64,000 nucleotides of DNA, taken from the NCBI GenBank assembly GCA_018340375.1, contig JAFFJZ010000008.1, positions 62,001 through 126,000 on the forward strand. Reading direction: 5' to 3'. The translations under genes and the position numbers were made by a program. The notes below the pieces were generated by a model, which saw nothing but the letters and a program-made list of their open reading frames with translations, was not told where the DNA came from and did not search any database. This document shows, piece after piece, positions 50,720 to 63,510 of this stretch. The DNA is from Gonatopus flavifemur. Taxonomy: Eukaryota; Arthropoda; Insecta; Hymenoptera; Dryinidae. The first letter of the stretch is position 1. Each line of letters starts with the position of its first letter.

Positions 50720-52085
50720 AGGAACGAGGTTGCCTAAAAACCTGGTTGAAAGGGTCAAGTGTTATCTGAGTTAACATAATTTCCAGAATTTTCTGGAACA
50801 ATGTCAAAAAGATTATAAAATAATTCCAAAAGAATGGCTGCAAAATTATTTTTACCTTTCTCACCCGCTAGTATCCCTTCACCTCCCTCCCTTGAAGAGG
50901 GTTGAATTTAAAATTTTTATGCAAAATTGAGATGAAGTGTATTTCTAGGTTTAGTGTTCCAGAGAACATAGAAATACACATAGGCTTGAATTTTTTGCCA
51001 AAGTTTGGAATTCGATACCCATCGGGGGTTCGTTTTTGGTTATCTTATTTATTTCGGGTTATTATATTTCTGGTTTGAGCGTTCTAAAAAACATAGAAAT
51101 ACACATGCGTTTAAGTTTTTTACGAAAGTTCAAAATTCAACTCACATCCGGGCATTGTTAGGAGACACGGGCAGTTGAAATAATTTTTTATGGTCATATT
51201 CGATTTTAGCGACCCCACAAACTGAAGGATAGTGGGGTTCATGACATTTTTTTGTGTGCCAGTGTTATCAGACATATTACGACGATAAATTACTCATGAT
51301 TATCACACAACTAATTTCATCAGTGCGGAGACGTGGATCTTCTATCTACTCCAAATCTATTGAATCAATTGTATACCGATCAAAATTTGATTGGGTCATG
51401 GGTTTATAAATCCACTCTACAGAAATCATGAGCAGCTGGATCAATAATTGGGGGAAAAAACGTCAAACAAGCTTTCATGTGGATTGACCGCGCGAATACC
51501 ACACGACTCTAGCTGACGATCTTTCCCCGACTAGATAATCAGCCGACAATCATTTTTACGTTCCAAATCAATAAAACAATCACGCATTCAAATCTCATGT
51601 GATATAAAATTACATTACTTTTCTTTATCCAACTATACACGAGTAGCTGACGTGTAAGCCTCCCTCCACCACGCAGCTGATTATTTTGTCGTGATATTAT
51701 ATCATGTAAATGACTTGTAGACAAAATCTCGAATGGTATAAGATTATTTGCTCACAATGATTCTCTTACCACTCAAAGCCCCTGTATCGATTATACTCAC
51801 CACCACTGAAACAGCTGAGGTTCATTACAACCATTGGCTATATCAAAATCATGGTGCATATCAAAATCAGTCGGTATAAGATGATTTTTTCAAATTTGAC
51901 ACTACCTCTCGGATTATGTGGGGTCGTCGCCGGAAATGCAAGAGGAGGACAGAAAAAACAGAGAGTAAAACTCTTCCCCTTGAAGACTTTTAGTTTCTTA
52001 TTACGGTATCTCACTGTGTTTGAAAAGAACGCATATTCAAATTTAAATGTGTATCGCATTCAATTCATTTAACTGTAGTCTTTCG
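50720..52085. other. No gene recognised; E-box cluster near 51.4-51.8 kb
   Basis: A pair of diverged blocks (50935-51005 and 51065-51130) share AACATAGAAATACACAT and an AAGTTYRRAATTCRA context, so a short tandem repeat is present. Three CAGCTG E-boxes of RCAGSTG type occur at 51433, 51673 and 51811. Confidence 0.4.
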
Positions 52086-52090
52086 AAATA

Positions 52091-52245
52091 ACTCTAGAAG
52101 AAATGCTCTAGTAACACTCAACTAGTTAAAAACTAGGAGCTTGCAAGTGCTCCGTAAGGTTCTGGTGATGTACTTGCGAGAGTCTAGTTTCTGACTCTTC
52201 CAGCGTTACAGAACTCGTCAATGACTAGAGTATTCCTACTTGGGT
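52091..52245. mobile_element. CTAG 11-bp-periodic element (short copy)
   Basis: Ends CTCTAGAAGAAATGCTCTAG and CCAAGTAGGAATACTCTAG (reverse-complemented). Interior words CTAGTT, CTTGCAAG, CTTGCGAG and CTAGTTTCTGA resemble 50240-50439. Confidence 0.5.
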
Positions 52246-53380
52246 ATCCTACATTCGATATGATCAAGTTAATAAATACTCACAATTATAAAATAATCAA
52301 GGTTATGAACCCTCTAATCAGTGGATTCAACTTCCGTTGATTTTCCTGAAATATGGAAGCTGATGTGGAAAAACTTTCATCGCACGATTCCATGTTGATA
52401 TTCTCGACTATACATTAATTTTCCAAAATTTTATCATTTACTATCAGTCTATGAATCCGACTATCGCATTATTTCCTATGTCACATTGTACTCCACTCTC
52501 CCTTATTACCTGTATGAGTTTTTTTATCCAATACGTAATTCATGAGATGTTTATATGCTTCTCCTGATGCTGAAGTGCTTTCAAAAATGATCCTCACAAT
52601 CCTACGAAAGTTCAACAATTTTCCAAAGTAATCATTTGCAGATTCAGGGACTTTATGCTCACCGTTAACCGACTGGTTCTTTAATCAAAGAATGGAGGGG
52701 CATCCAGATATTCCAATTATACTTCACTCTTTTCGCAAATCGCTGCGAACAAAATTAGCTACTTTTAAGCAGGCACTGGTACCCCATAATTCGATTGAAA
52801 TTACTCACTTCGAATTTCAAAATCAATTATTGACGCATCTTTTCCCTGGTAGAAATTTGTCTGGGCATCCCATTTACCATCCACGTATCAGAAGGGATCC
52901 ATGTGGGACCAACTGGATAACACATTTCAGCCAATTTGACTTCAGTGCTCAAACATTTAGGTGACATGTAGATTTTTCATGCGTCTACTGATCGCACAGT
53001 AACATTGATAGTCAGAGGATAAAAGGAAGCCCAAACGTTTCAATTTATCACTCGGGATTATTTCATTGAGAGGAATTCAAAAGCAACGTTCTTGGCTTGA
53101 GATTACATTTCAAAATACATTGTCACCTCATTCATATGTGTGATTTTACTGAGAAAACATGGTTTCATATTTTCAATTAACCATTTGAACTACATTCTAG
53201 CAATTCCTTGAGACACTTGAATGGGCACAGGCTAGAAAATGGGTTCCAAAGCTAGCTAGAAACCAACACAACGTCTGAGAAAACTAGCTGCGGCCCACCT
53301 ACTTCCCAATCATAATTTGTACTAGGATCAATGCTCTTGAAATGTTTTTAGAGTGAATTATTCCAAAGGTTGCTACCGTT
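52246..53380. other. No gene recognised
   Basis: No clear repeat or domain. Confidence 0.35.
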
Positions 53381-53382
53381 TT

Positions 53383-53670
53383 TCAATTAATTCCTTAAGA
53401 ACTCTTCTAAAATTCTTTCGGATGCCTTATAGGGTTAGTTGAGAGCTGATATAGAATTTTTTGAGAAACTTTCTCAAATCTCTTCGAGAACTCTCTCAGG
53501 ATTCTTTAAGAGCTCTTTTGAATGGAATAATAACTCCCTTATGTTATTCATTTGGAACTCACATTTTGGGACCAGTTTGAGCATTTTTTTGGGTTCCTTT
53601 TGGATCCCCTATGACCTTTTCACCAAACTTTTGCGGGGACCGAGAATTCTCAAAGAATTCTCTCTGCTGT
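53383..53670. repeat. GAATTC/AACTCTT 11-bp-periodic arrays
   Basis: 53386-53430 and 53452-53522 read as in-phase 11-mers (GAAACTTTCTC, AAATCTCTTCG, AGAACTCTCTC, AGGATTCTTTA, AGAGCTCTTTT). A short third run (GAGAATTCTCA, AAGAATTCTCT) is at 53640-53662. Termini not found. Confidence 0.5.
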
Positions 53671-54229
53671 GCAGTTGTGAATGGAACAAAATCGAATAGT
53701 TACAAATCACATTGTTAACAATCCAATTACCACCAACAATAAAAACAAGCACGTATGTTTCTAGCATCATTAGACAAGTGTGTTTTCCAAGGCTTTTGAT
53801 GACGTAAACTGTTATTAATTGTAGAAATATATACATATACATAGAATATATACACATATATCCATTGGTGTTGGATTCATACGTTGATAATAACGATGAG
53901 AGCAATGGTAAAAATGACAATCATAGTGATAATAGCCATCGATGTGCATTGTTATTCTAATTATTCGTTACTTCCAAATGTATCGCACTTGCGTAACCAG
54001 TTTTAATCCTAATCTAAGCATACATGAACGATGAGGCAAACATCGGCCCGGTATGGACTCCATTCCTTCGTGGTTGACTCAAGATTGATACTCGCTCGGG
54101 AATGGGAAAGTATACACTTGAAATTAACTGCTTCCAATTTGACACAACTAATGGCACATTGTTGGACACAAAGCTGTAAAATCTTGATAAAGATTCCTGT
54201 TTATTATTGTGGAATGATTGGGAACTTCG

Positions 54230-54405
54230 AAAGGCCCCCTTGCCTACTACCATGTCATTTCAGGAAGTTTGGATTCAACATACTTCTCTGCGTATTGCTG
54301 TGAGTTATCGGGGAGTTTTGATTCGGCAGACCCCCTTGCCTACTGCCATGTAATCTCGAAAATGAATGTTGATTTGGCAGGCACCCTTGCCTACTGCCAT
54401 TGTGT
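54230..54405. repeat. CCCTTGCCTACTGCCATGT repeats
   Basis: CCCTTGCCTACTACCATGT (54236), CCCTTGCCTACTGCCATGT (54332) and CCCTTGCCTACTGCCATTGT (54384) with intervening TTTTGATTCGGCAG-like text; a degenerate minisatellite. Confidence 0.65.
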
Positions 54406-54526
54406 AAATTATACTTTCAGAGAATCGCCCATTTTCTAGTGTTGATGACCCCTCAAACCATTAAACCGTTCTTCTTTCCCCCTTCAGTTTCTTCCTTTGA
54501 ATCGGTTTCTGTTTGGTACTTGATTT

Positions 54527-56380
54527 TCACTTTTCATCTTTGGGGAAGTAATCGCATTCCGTCGCTGAAGAAAACTTCCTCAACTCGAGTTCCCCATCAC
54601 TCGTGGGTTTGAATGCATGGTATTGTAATGTTCCTTCGATCGTAACCGCAGCATTGAATCTGCTTTTCAGTGTTTCCGCAGTGGCTTCATGATCTTTTTT
54701 GTTACTGACAAACATTTTGATTTCCTGACAATATTTCTACGCACAATGAAATAGCGCTTTAGCTTCTAAGATGCAGTCTTTAATGGAACATTGAAGGCTA
54801 TACTTTGCAGTATTTCTTTTGGGATTCTCCCCTATGCCATCACAGGCTCCTTTGCCACGAGAAGTAGGATGAAAATGCGATTTAGCTGAGATTCCGAAAT
54901 CCTTCTCGCGGGCTGAAAGATTTGCGAAATTACTTTCGTTCTCAAAATGTTGTTCTGCTCCGTCTGTCACATAATATATCTTTTGTGGTGTGATTTGTTC
55001 TTATGATAATTCATAATTATTTTCTGGTATTCGTAAACGGCAATGGTGTCATGACTCAAATGGTTTGAGATAATGGCCAAGCTTTTGTGTTTGATTTTAT
55101 CATTTTCTGAGTAATAAATGACTACTACATTGTGGCTTGGTCATTATTCCAGTGAAATCCTTCGCGAAGTTTGGTAGGACAAACTTATTGTTATCAGCGA
55201 AGTCAAATGATACAATGAATTCACCTACCCTCAATCTTGATTGGAGATTCCTAAAAAAGATGACTGCTTTCCAGCAAAGGAACCATGGGTCCTCAATTTC
55301 AACAAACCTTCGCACAATTCATCTGCAAAGTCATCAAACCTCATCACTAATGTCTGCAAAAGACATCTATCAGTCTGTTGCCGAGAATCAAATCTGATTC
55401 CTTCCAAATCCTCCTCATCAAAAGACTGAATCGAATTATTTTTCATTTTCGTGATGCTGGGGCAATCCTGACATTCTCCCAACTGACAAAATCTTGTTGC
55501 ATTCGGACACATTGTCAGCATCATACAATCACGATAATTGATCAAATTCATCATGGGATCATGTGATAAATATTGGAGGTTTATTTCTTTCAGCATCAAC
55601 TTCACGTTTCCATGATGTACGCAAACGCACTCTGGGTGAGTACCACTATTTCTTGCTAAAATGCAATGCCTTGGGTGAAGTTGAGTGAATTTCGTGAAAC
55701 TTATTTAATACCTTCATGTACGGACTGGAATATAGCATATAACTCATTCAGATTACAAGGAATTAACTTTTTCCCCAGGCATCACGCGATTCATATCATC
55801 ACGTTCATAAAATTTGGTCATCAGAGCTTCAATCTGAACACTAGAAGGGTTCCTCTTTTTGTATTGGGGCTCGTTAAAATCCCACACTCAGCTACCAACT
55901 TTTTAGCATTTCTAGCCTGTTGGTCGAATGTTTGGAATTCCACCATCAGTTGCTTGCGACTCCACGACTTCGGAGCAAGCGTAAGAAGTTGAATTTTCTC
56001 AGTTCACTTGTTGATCATTTGAACTTATCTTTGATTTGTTGTAGAACTTGCACCGCAGCCATATGATATTTATCATTGCACTGCGCTACAGGTACCCCAT
56101 GTTCTGAGAAGACTGAATCCATATCAATCTCAGGGTCATAAATATTCTTATTCAATAGGATATTGTTATCAAGGTCATTGATGTTGTCTGAGTTGATAAC
56201 TTTCTTCTTTGAGTTGGCTGAATTTTTTCCTACAAGGGTCACAAATTCTCAATTCTCTTGATATCGTGGGAAGTTCTCAGGAATGCGTCGTGTTTCCCTT
56301 GATATGTGATTTTGTTCCTTAAGAGGATCGAAACATTTCTCCGTCCAGCCTTTGTCATCATTTATCGCGTTAGAAGACAT
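54527..56380 (-). pseudogene. Unnamed multicopy protein family, near full-length pseudogene
   Basis: Read on the minus strand from ATG 56380 (MSSNAINDDKGWTEKC), the conserved order is: APKSWSRKQLMVEFQTF, AECGILTSPNT, MNRVMPGEK, FTKFTQLHPRHCILARNSGT, HPECVCVHHGNVKLMLKEIN, MCPNATRFCQLGECQDCPS, GEFIVSFDFADNNKF, SRGKGACDGIG and, near the C-terminus, FVSNKKDHEATAETLKSRF. I recognise this series from a family repeatedly annotated as uncharacterised protein in insects, cnidarians and others. Acidic residues in SFDFADN, TDGAEQHF and CDGIG suggest an RNase H-like, possibly transposase-derived core, which is inference. Several stops (for example after FPRYQEN and after FRLKL) and frame changes make it a pseudogene. 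It has no visible introns. A relic of the N-terminal part of a related copy lies at 16090. Confidence 0.72.
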
Positions 56381-56384
56381 GATC

Positions 56385-58340
56385 GTAAACTGAGAGGAAA
56401 CGGTGTCAATGTGATGATTGGGGTGGGAAGAACTGGGAATAGAAGGAATTCTTGAATGAAAATGAACTGGAGGTGTTTCCTTGAAAACTGTCTATGAGTC
56501 TATCACCTTTCTTCGCTGAACCGTCTTTAACGAATTGTTTTCAGAATTATGAGTGCTCAACCACTCAGCAGGAGCGGAAAAGTCCTCCGTCAAGTTGTGC
56601 ATTTTCACATATTCCAACAATTGAGTTTTAGTTTTCAGATTTTAGAAAAAAATTGAGGCCTGTAGGCTGCACGCCGCAAAAACGGGGGACCAACTTCTAG
56701 CAGCTGTAGCTCCGCCATTTTGGAATATTTTTGTTTCGACAAAATTACAAAGATAGTTTGAAACGTAGATTTAAAGATGTGCGTTATTCGATTAATGGAT
56801 CTTCAGCCAATTTTTCGTAATAAATTTCTCACGGTAAAACGGTACCTTTACGTGTATTTTCCCCCTTCAAAGCGCGTGTAATGTCAGCATTGGCTGATTA
56901 ATGACTGTTTAACCATTAGAATTGAAGTCTTTCAACCAAATGAACCGACTTGTTTTTATGGGGAATGAATGACAAAGCAGTATACCAAATTTCAAAAGAG
57001 GGTGGAAAAATCTATGCACAATGAACTGAAGAAAAATGTGTTTATGTGTTTGCCGACGCTTAAGGCGGCTCGAATGCCGCTGAGATAGATGGATAGATGG
57101 ATATACCGGTGTTCTCGATACTGATTTTCATGAATTAAAAGGTCGCAGCCAACTTTTCCACGTACATGATTTTGTAGGAAAAAACTTGATCTTTCGTTTC
57201 AGATGAAAAAAAAAAGTATAAAAATTTGCTTTTTGAGACAAAAATCGATTTTAACTTTAAATTACATTTTTCAAGGTCAAATCATTTCACTTCAAGAAAA
57301 TACCATTCATCAACGGGAAGAGCGCAAAAACATCTATCGAAACTGACCCACAGAAAATTTTTCTCAATCGCTTCAGATTCAGTTAGAAATCTTCAAAATA
57401 TATGGCATATGCACAGAAATCTAAACTCCCGACTCCACCCCTGTGCTGAATATTTGTCTTATCGGGAAATGTGTTCTACCACATATTGCTATCCAATAGG
57501 GCAACACTTCACCCAAGTTTGAGCCCGATCGGAAAACTTTGTTTTTTCAACTCAATACACTTGGTGTGAGACGCCCCAAATATGTATTGAGGTTCTTATT
57601 TTCCCGATTCTCGAATTTTGTTTGTCTCAACCCCAAAAAGATCTCGAATATCAACACGTGCCTCTAGAGGTTCAAAGTTTCGAAATTTGCATTTGTTGGT
57701 GTTTCCGAGTATTTTATATGATAATTTCGTAAGTGCACATAACCCGAATTTGTCCTGCCCCATTGCTCTCACAAGGGTTATAATCCATTTTGAGATAACA
57801 TCTTAAAACCCCAGATCAATTAGACAATATTCACGAGTAACTTTGTGCCTACGTCCTCCCGGAGGCACAAAGCTACGAAATTTTTTTTATTATTTTGGAG
57901 TTTCTATATTTTCGTTAGATGGTGATTCCCGGGTATTTATAAGCGGAGAGCTAGGCCTAGTCAAAGCTCGCCCCAAACATAGCAGGATTGGCTCAAGTCT
58001 AACCCGAGCGTGGCCTCATGATTTTGGATATTAGAGTTATACATGGTAAGTCCCATTGGAATAGTTGAAGGATAAACATTGCAAGATCAAGAAATTCTCC
58101 TACGAATACAATCCTCTTTCAAAGAGATACTGGAATACCTATTGTTGCCAAGATCCATAGCTCGAAAGTGATGCCTCTTGGCACTAAAAATGGCAGCAAA
58201 AATTCCAATTTATAATACACACTCCAAGTTATGGATCCGAAGACTCCTCTTGGGGTCTTTTGGACCCCCAGTGACCTTAACTGATTATGACGATATCAGT
58301 TCTGTTTTTCATTGTCAGTAATAACTTTACTTTGAATCTT
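56385..58340. other. No gene recognised; short repeat near 57.65/57.84 kb
   Basis: 57655-57700 and 57842-57890 are related (GTGCCTCTAGAGG...CAAAGTTTCGAAATTT and GTGCCTACG...AGGCACAAAGCTACGAAATTT); the second forms a 9-bp stem TTTGTGCCT/AGGCACAAA. A GATAGATGGATAGATGGAT tract is at 57085. Confidence 0.4.
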
Positions 58341-58350
58341 CAATTAATAT

Positions 58351-58590
58351 TTGCTGCAAGAGAATGAAGATATTATCGTAATTCCCTTTCGTACTGAGAA
58401 AAGGAAACATTTTTACAATCTATATGATATCATAAAGGAACAAATGGAAACGAGAGTCCTTGTAGACGAGCAAAGAGGTATCTTTATCACCTCGACGTTA
58501 CGGACCGATGTACCCCATTATCAAGGAAATTGTTATAGTCAGAGAGAATACGAAGGATTTGGATTGACTGTTGAACCGATACCTTATTAA
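58351..58590 (+). other. Unidentified open frame, 79 codons
   Basis: The predicted peptide has even composition (FRTEKRKHFYNLYDIIKEQM, then GIFITSTLRTDVPHYQGN) and ends VEPIPY. I do not recognise it. It may be a decayed exon or element fragment. No splice or promoter context supports a gene. Confidence 0.15.
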
Positions 58591-58599
58591 GAGAAATAG

Positions 58600-61500
58600 A
58601 CATCATGTGTTGGATAAGAACTCCATTTCTGAATCTACTAATGAATCCACTTCTTCGCTCGTCTAAAAGGACTCTTGTCTCCGTTTATTAAAAAAATGTG
58701 GAGCGAGCATTACTTCCTATTAGACGCATTATATCGGGATGTATAGTATCAGTCTTCAAGAAAAGTGTATTTATTTTAATATCACATAGGGAATAAGAAC
58801 ACATTGTAATTACCAATATGTCTTTTATGCTCAGTACGTTCTGCATGTCCAGTTTAAAAAAGAATAAAGTATATAGATGCTCAACATTGCGCTGGTCATG
58901 CACGACCTGACAGATACAAGATTTTTGATTTTGTCAAATGTATTTATGATATATTAATTATACTCTTACATAAAAACCCCGTTTATAAATGAATATATTT
59001 AATTATTATATTCATATATTAATAGATTCATTATGTATATTGTTAATATTCAGTCTAATAAATATTTTATCCTCAGTTACGTGTACTCATTTACCACAAA
59101 ATGTAGACGTAATATTGAAGCTATCCGGAGTAGCTGATCTAGGTGATCAGCTTCTCAACCAATCAAAAAGTTGGACAAGTGATCCGGATCCCAAAATCAG
59201 CTACTTTGAAAGTCTCCATTACAGCTAATTGTGAAAAACTGATCGTATATCTCACAGATCCGGTTTTCTCATAGATATTTTAAGATCAATATCTTAAAGA
59301 TATTTTTTTCTATGGTATCAAAAAGAATTCTATGTAACAATTCATGTACCAAAATATCTCAAACTGATCTCCAAAATAACTCAAAACATAAATTACGTAC
59401 GAGACGAGTGAGTTTGATGGACTCATTATTCTTGCAACCTAAAGATACAGCAATTATCTTCCACTTTCTTGTCTGCCATCATGTTTCTCTTATATTGAAT
59501 ATACTCATGTAATTGAGTAATAGACAATAATCAAACATACATGTAAGTGAGTGAAGAAAGTATCAACGGATTGTATAACGTCATGTTCAGCCTAGTAGAA
59601 AATCGCAACAAAGAAGAAACCGATTAAATTCGCATTAAAGTACTTCCTATCCGGTGGTTTAAAAGCGGCGAGTAAGAAGGGAAGAAGAAAAGAAAGGAGA
59701 AGCAGGATGAGGTGGTGAAAAAAAGAGAAAATAAAAAGGGTTCTTGTCCCTCCGAGTTCACCCTTTTCTTGTGCTATCGATGCTAATTAGTATCTAACAC
59801 GCACCCTTTTATGGCTCGTGGTCGGCACGTGTCATACCGGAAACTGGCCTATTCCATAGCAAACAACTCGTTTCCCATTGTATGTGCTTCTTCCTTGTTT
59901 TCAAGGTTTGCCTTTTTCATTCTTTTATCTCCTCTTTTTCACAGTAAGAAGAGAAGAAGTCATTAATACTGCTTCTCTCACGATTAGTGGTGTAATAAGT
60001 ATCTTATGTCGATTCTATCGGATTCGCATTTTTACGTGATAATATGAAGATAAATTATCCAATGATAAGAAGATCACCGGAACGATTTGATTTCAGTTGG
60101 TTTTTTCTATAAATTTTCTTGAATTGGGTTATTGAAATTTTTATTTTCTTCCTGCACTTGACAATCAAATGCACAAAATCAAATTCAGCTGAGAGGCTGG
60201 TGTCCAGCAATAAAACTATCTCCTTTGATTAAAAAAAAACCTGATAGAATTCAATTGAATGACATCAAATGAAATTTGGCCACTGATCCTAATGAAAATA
60301 TTGATTGAACCCTGTATAATCTCAGTCATAAATGTTTATATAAGATTTAACCAAGTCTTCGTACAATTTCAATGAGATGTCGAGAGAATTTAATTGGTTG
60401 ATTTTACCAGAGTACTTAATATAGTCTCAAAAGATTGAAGAAATTAATACTCATGTGTTTACGGTCTGAGGCTATATTCCATTTCTAAAACTACTTATTC
60501 AAAAATTCTTCCATTTCCATCTTCACAAATTTGTCAGAATTCCCATATTTTGAGGGAAAAATGAAGAAATTCCACAAGAATGAGAACAACTTTCCTAACG
60601 ATACCAAACCAACATATCTGGTACCTCTTGTTCACCGTTCCTTTGATTTGCAACATGTCTCCACAGTCTTCATTGATCATGAACTTGATCATTATATTGT
60701 GTTGTTTATCGTCTACTGAAACTTATCCATAATCGTATATTCACAAGTCTACAGAAGATGCAATTCCATTGATTTGATATCATTTTTATTCACCATAATT
60801 TATTCAAATGAATTGAGTTTCAATTCAAGTCGCTCAACTGCTTGGTTTGTTCATCTTCAATCATCAATGCGTCTTAACAGCTTTCTAAAGTTCAATTATG
60901 TGCACATAAGTAATTCAATTCATTAGATGTCATCTTAGACATTTTTAAGAACTTCTATCTCCAGGGTTGCATATCTTAGTTCAACTTCTACAAACTATCT
61001 GTTTGTACTTGGGTAAACCAGTATTTGGTTATATGGAACAAATTGAAATAATTGTTTCATAATGAACAATTAATCCAATCACAAGAACTATCTGTAAGGA
61101 CTTATTGCTTGTGTATTTTGAGTGACAATATTTATCCCAATGTAGTCTCAGACAGCACAATAAGTTCATAAAGAATTCATTTTCAACGACAAATTTATAG
61201 AAGAAGTTTTTAAGAATGTCTAATTTCATATGAAAAGACTCTCCGTTATGTTTGCTTGAAACTCTTTATACTCTTCATTCTTGAAGAATACTAATGCATA
61301 GAGAGAGGGATTTTTGTTAATCTAAGAGCTTGTTATTTGAATGGATCCAAATAAATATTTGTTCAACAAAAATAAATATTCTTCTCATTCGAACTGATGT
61401 GTTATTTGGTAGGAGCATATAATAAATTTTTCGGAATGAATAAAATATTTATTTCTGTCGAAGGAACTCTTATTTGGAGCTATTCAAATGAGCATTCCAT

Positions 61501-61925
61501 CCGAGTATTCACTCACAAAGAATTCCTGTTTCCAATGAATTGTATTCTAAGAGGATGCATATTGACGAAATTTTGTATTCATGTAACCACCATAAAGAAT
61601 TAATATTTCAAACCAATTACATCCAGAGAGGGAACCATGATAAGTGAATTCTATATTCGTGTGATTACCATATAAAATCTATTTTACTCAATTTTGATGA
61701 ATCATTCAGGAGTTATCAAATAATTCATCCAACAAAGTATTGTTCAATTGAATAAACTCTATGAAAATTGAAAAAAATACTTCCCACAACACTTGCATAC
61801 AATCATCAGAACACAAAGGCTGGAAATTCAGATAATTTCCAATAATAAAAATGTTTATCCTACAAAGTCTGCCCTGTTTTATAAAACTCGATAATCTAAC
61901 ATTGAAACTTCTCCAAATCAGTTTG
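58600..61925. other. No gene recognised
   Basis: Very AT-rich. A TGATCTAGGTGATCA-centred palindromic patch is at about 59133-59155 with related AGCTGATC/GATCCGGAT words to 59275, perhaps another periodic relic. Confidence 0.35.
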
Positions 61926-61930
61926 ACATT

Positions 61931-62049
61931 CCATGTGGAAAAAATATTCAGAACTGCATAAAATTGTACACAAATTGTATACAAATCGTATACAATTGCA
62001 TACAAACTGTTTACAATTGCATACAGTTTCGGAAATTTCTTCCACACGG
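61931..62049. mobile_element. 119-bp TIR element with CAATTGTATAC-type 10-11-bp period
   Basis: TIR CCATGTGGAAAAAAT (left) and CCGTGTGGAAGAAAT (right, reverse-complemented). Inside, ATACAAATTG / ACAATTGCAT words recur every 10 or 11 bp (61968-62030). Its right end overlaps the left end of the 62045 element by a few bases. Confidence 0.7.
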
Positions 62050-62271
62050 AGAAAAAAGTATTGCTGGCATAAAAAGCAGGTCTGTTACTATAGCGTCTAC
62101 AAGAAAAATTAGCTGGAAGAGCAAGAAAAATGATTGACACAACTAGATATTTTTGCTGTCATAAACAAATTTGTTAACAGAACTAACGTCTTAGCTGCTG
62201 GAGTGAATATTCTTGCAAGGACAACAAATTTCTTTGTAGGCGCTATAGTAGCGAACCATTTTTTCTCCGTG
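62045..62271. mobile_element. MITE with CACGGAGAAAAAA ends
   Basis: Ends CACGGAGAAAAAAGT and CACGGAGAAAAAATGG (reverse-complemented); subterminal TACTATAGCGTCTACAA pairs with TACTATAGCGCCTACAA. 227 bp, non-coding interior. Same end type as 26935-27191. Confidence 0.75.
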
Positions 62272-63320
62272 CACATGGGATAATTTCATGTGAAGCGATT
62301 ACGAAATTTCATAGGGCTTGTGTATCCATATAATAGGATTCTTTAAAAAATCTTGAATCTGGATACATGCTAAACTCATATCCCACATAGCACAGAAGTT
62401 CAAAAAGAATTGATATCGAATTCTCCAAGCTCCAATTGAGTTATTTATGAATTTGTTCTGATCTCATACAGTAAGGTGATGAAGCGAGGGACAGATGAAT
62501 CGATACTTGGATTTCATCAAGTACATTGTGAGTAATCAAAAATATAATTTTAAGTTCAATTTCCTACAGTGAAATAGAGATTAAAAGATGTCCAGTGTCT
62601 TTAAGAAGTATATAATCGCTCGGCTCCAGACATATGAGTGAATAATTCGAGTAAATCATTCAAGTCATTTGAATATTGTGTGTCAATGAAGGCATTGTGA
62701 AAATTACTCCAAAGACTACTTTTATTTGCCGAGTATTTATTTCACAATGTTCGTATCCACGTCATAAGCATCAGCACGATACATGAGGTCGGAGTGTGAC
62801 CGTATTTATTTGAAAACCGTTGTCAAGAATCGATACATTGTAAGTTGAAATGAATTAACGGTTGGTCTTTTTTTAATGAGCTTCGACATTGAAAACTGAC
62901 TACGTCGAATAATGGGTAATGATTCACGTTTAATATGAATTATTGAGCATTTTTCTATCTGTTGACATACAAAAGCATAGAAGGTCGTGCCATTTTGTAC
63001 TGTGCATAAATATTGCAATTTGTTAGTAGATTTATGCCTTTGCATTATTCATATCCTGAATTTACTTACATACACTTCTACATATCAAATTAATTTGAAT
63101 TCAAATATATCTGAATTCTCATTTGAAAATCTGACTTGAATTCTTTAGAATTGAACATGAAGCTCTAATGTTCCGAATCCGAAGTCATAAATCCAAATGA
63201 GGGAAGACTTTGTATTTCTTCCTACATTCATGATGATGGGAAAAATTGAAAGCTTGTGGAAATAATTTTCGAAATTTTTGATTTTTAAATTTTACTATAA
63301 ATTTATTTCACATGGATACT
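62272..63320. other. No gene; CACATAGCACAGAAGTTC half-element at 62393
   Basis: CACATAGCACAGAAGTTCAA at 62393 followed by GAATT/GAATTC words looks like the left part of a periodic element of the 30942 type. No right end seen. Confidence 0.4.
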
Positions 63321-63324
63321 ATAT

Positions 63325-63510
63325 GAGCGGTGCTCTGTTGAGTACGGTGTCAAACGCCACACATTGTATGCAAGACTTAGTGCATATGTGTCCTGTGAAG
63401 TACGAATCTCATATGATTTTCATGGGTTATCTCCACTCTCTCGTAGATTTTAGGACTTCTCGTTGTCGGTGTAAAATTCAGTGCTTCAAAAACTATGAAA
63501 ATTCACCTTG
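63325..63510. repeat. Diverged copy of the 22-kb tandem repeat unit
   Basis: CATATGATTTTCATGGGTTA, TCTCCACTCTCTCGTAGATT, GGACTTCTCGTTGTC and TTCAAAAACTATGAAAA follow the order found at 22185-22310. Confidence 0.5.
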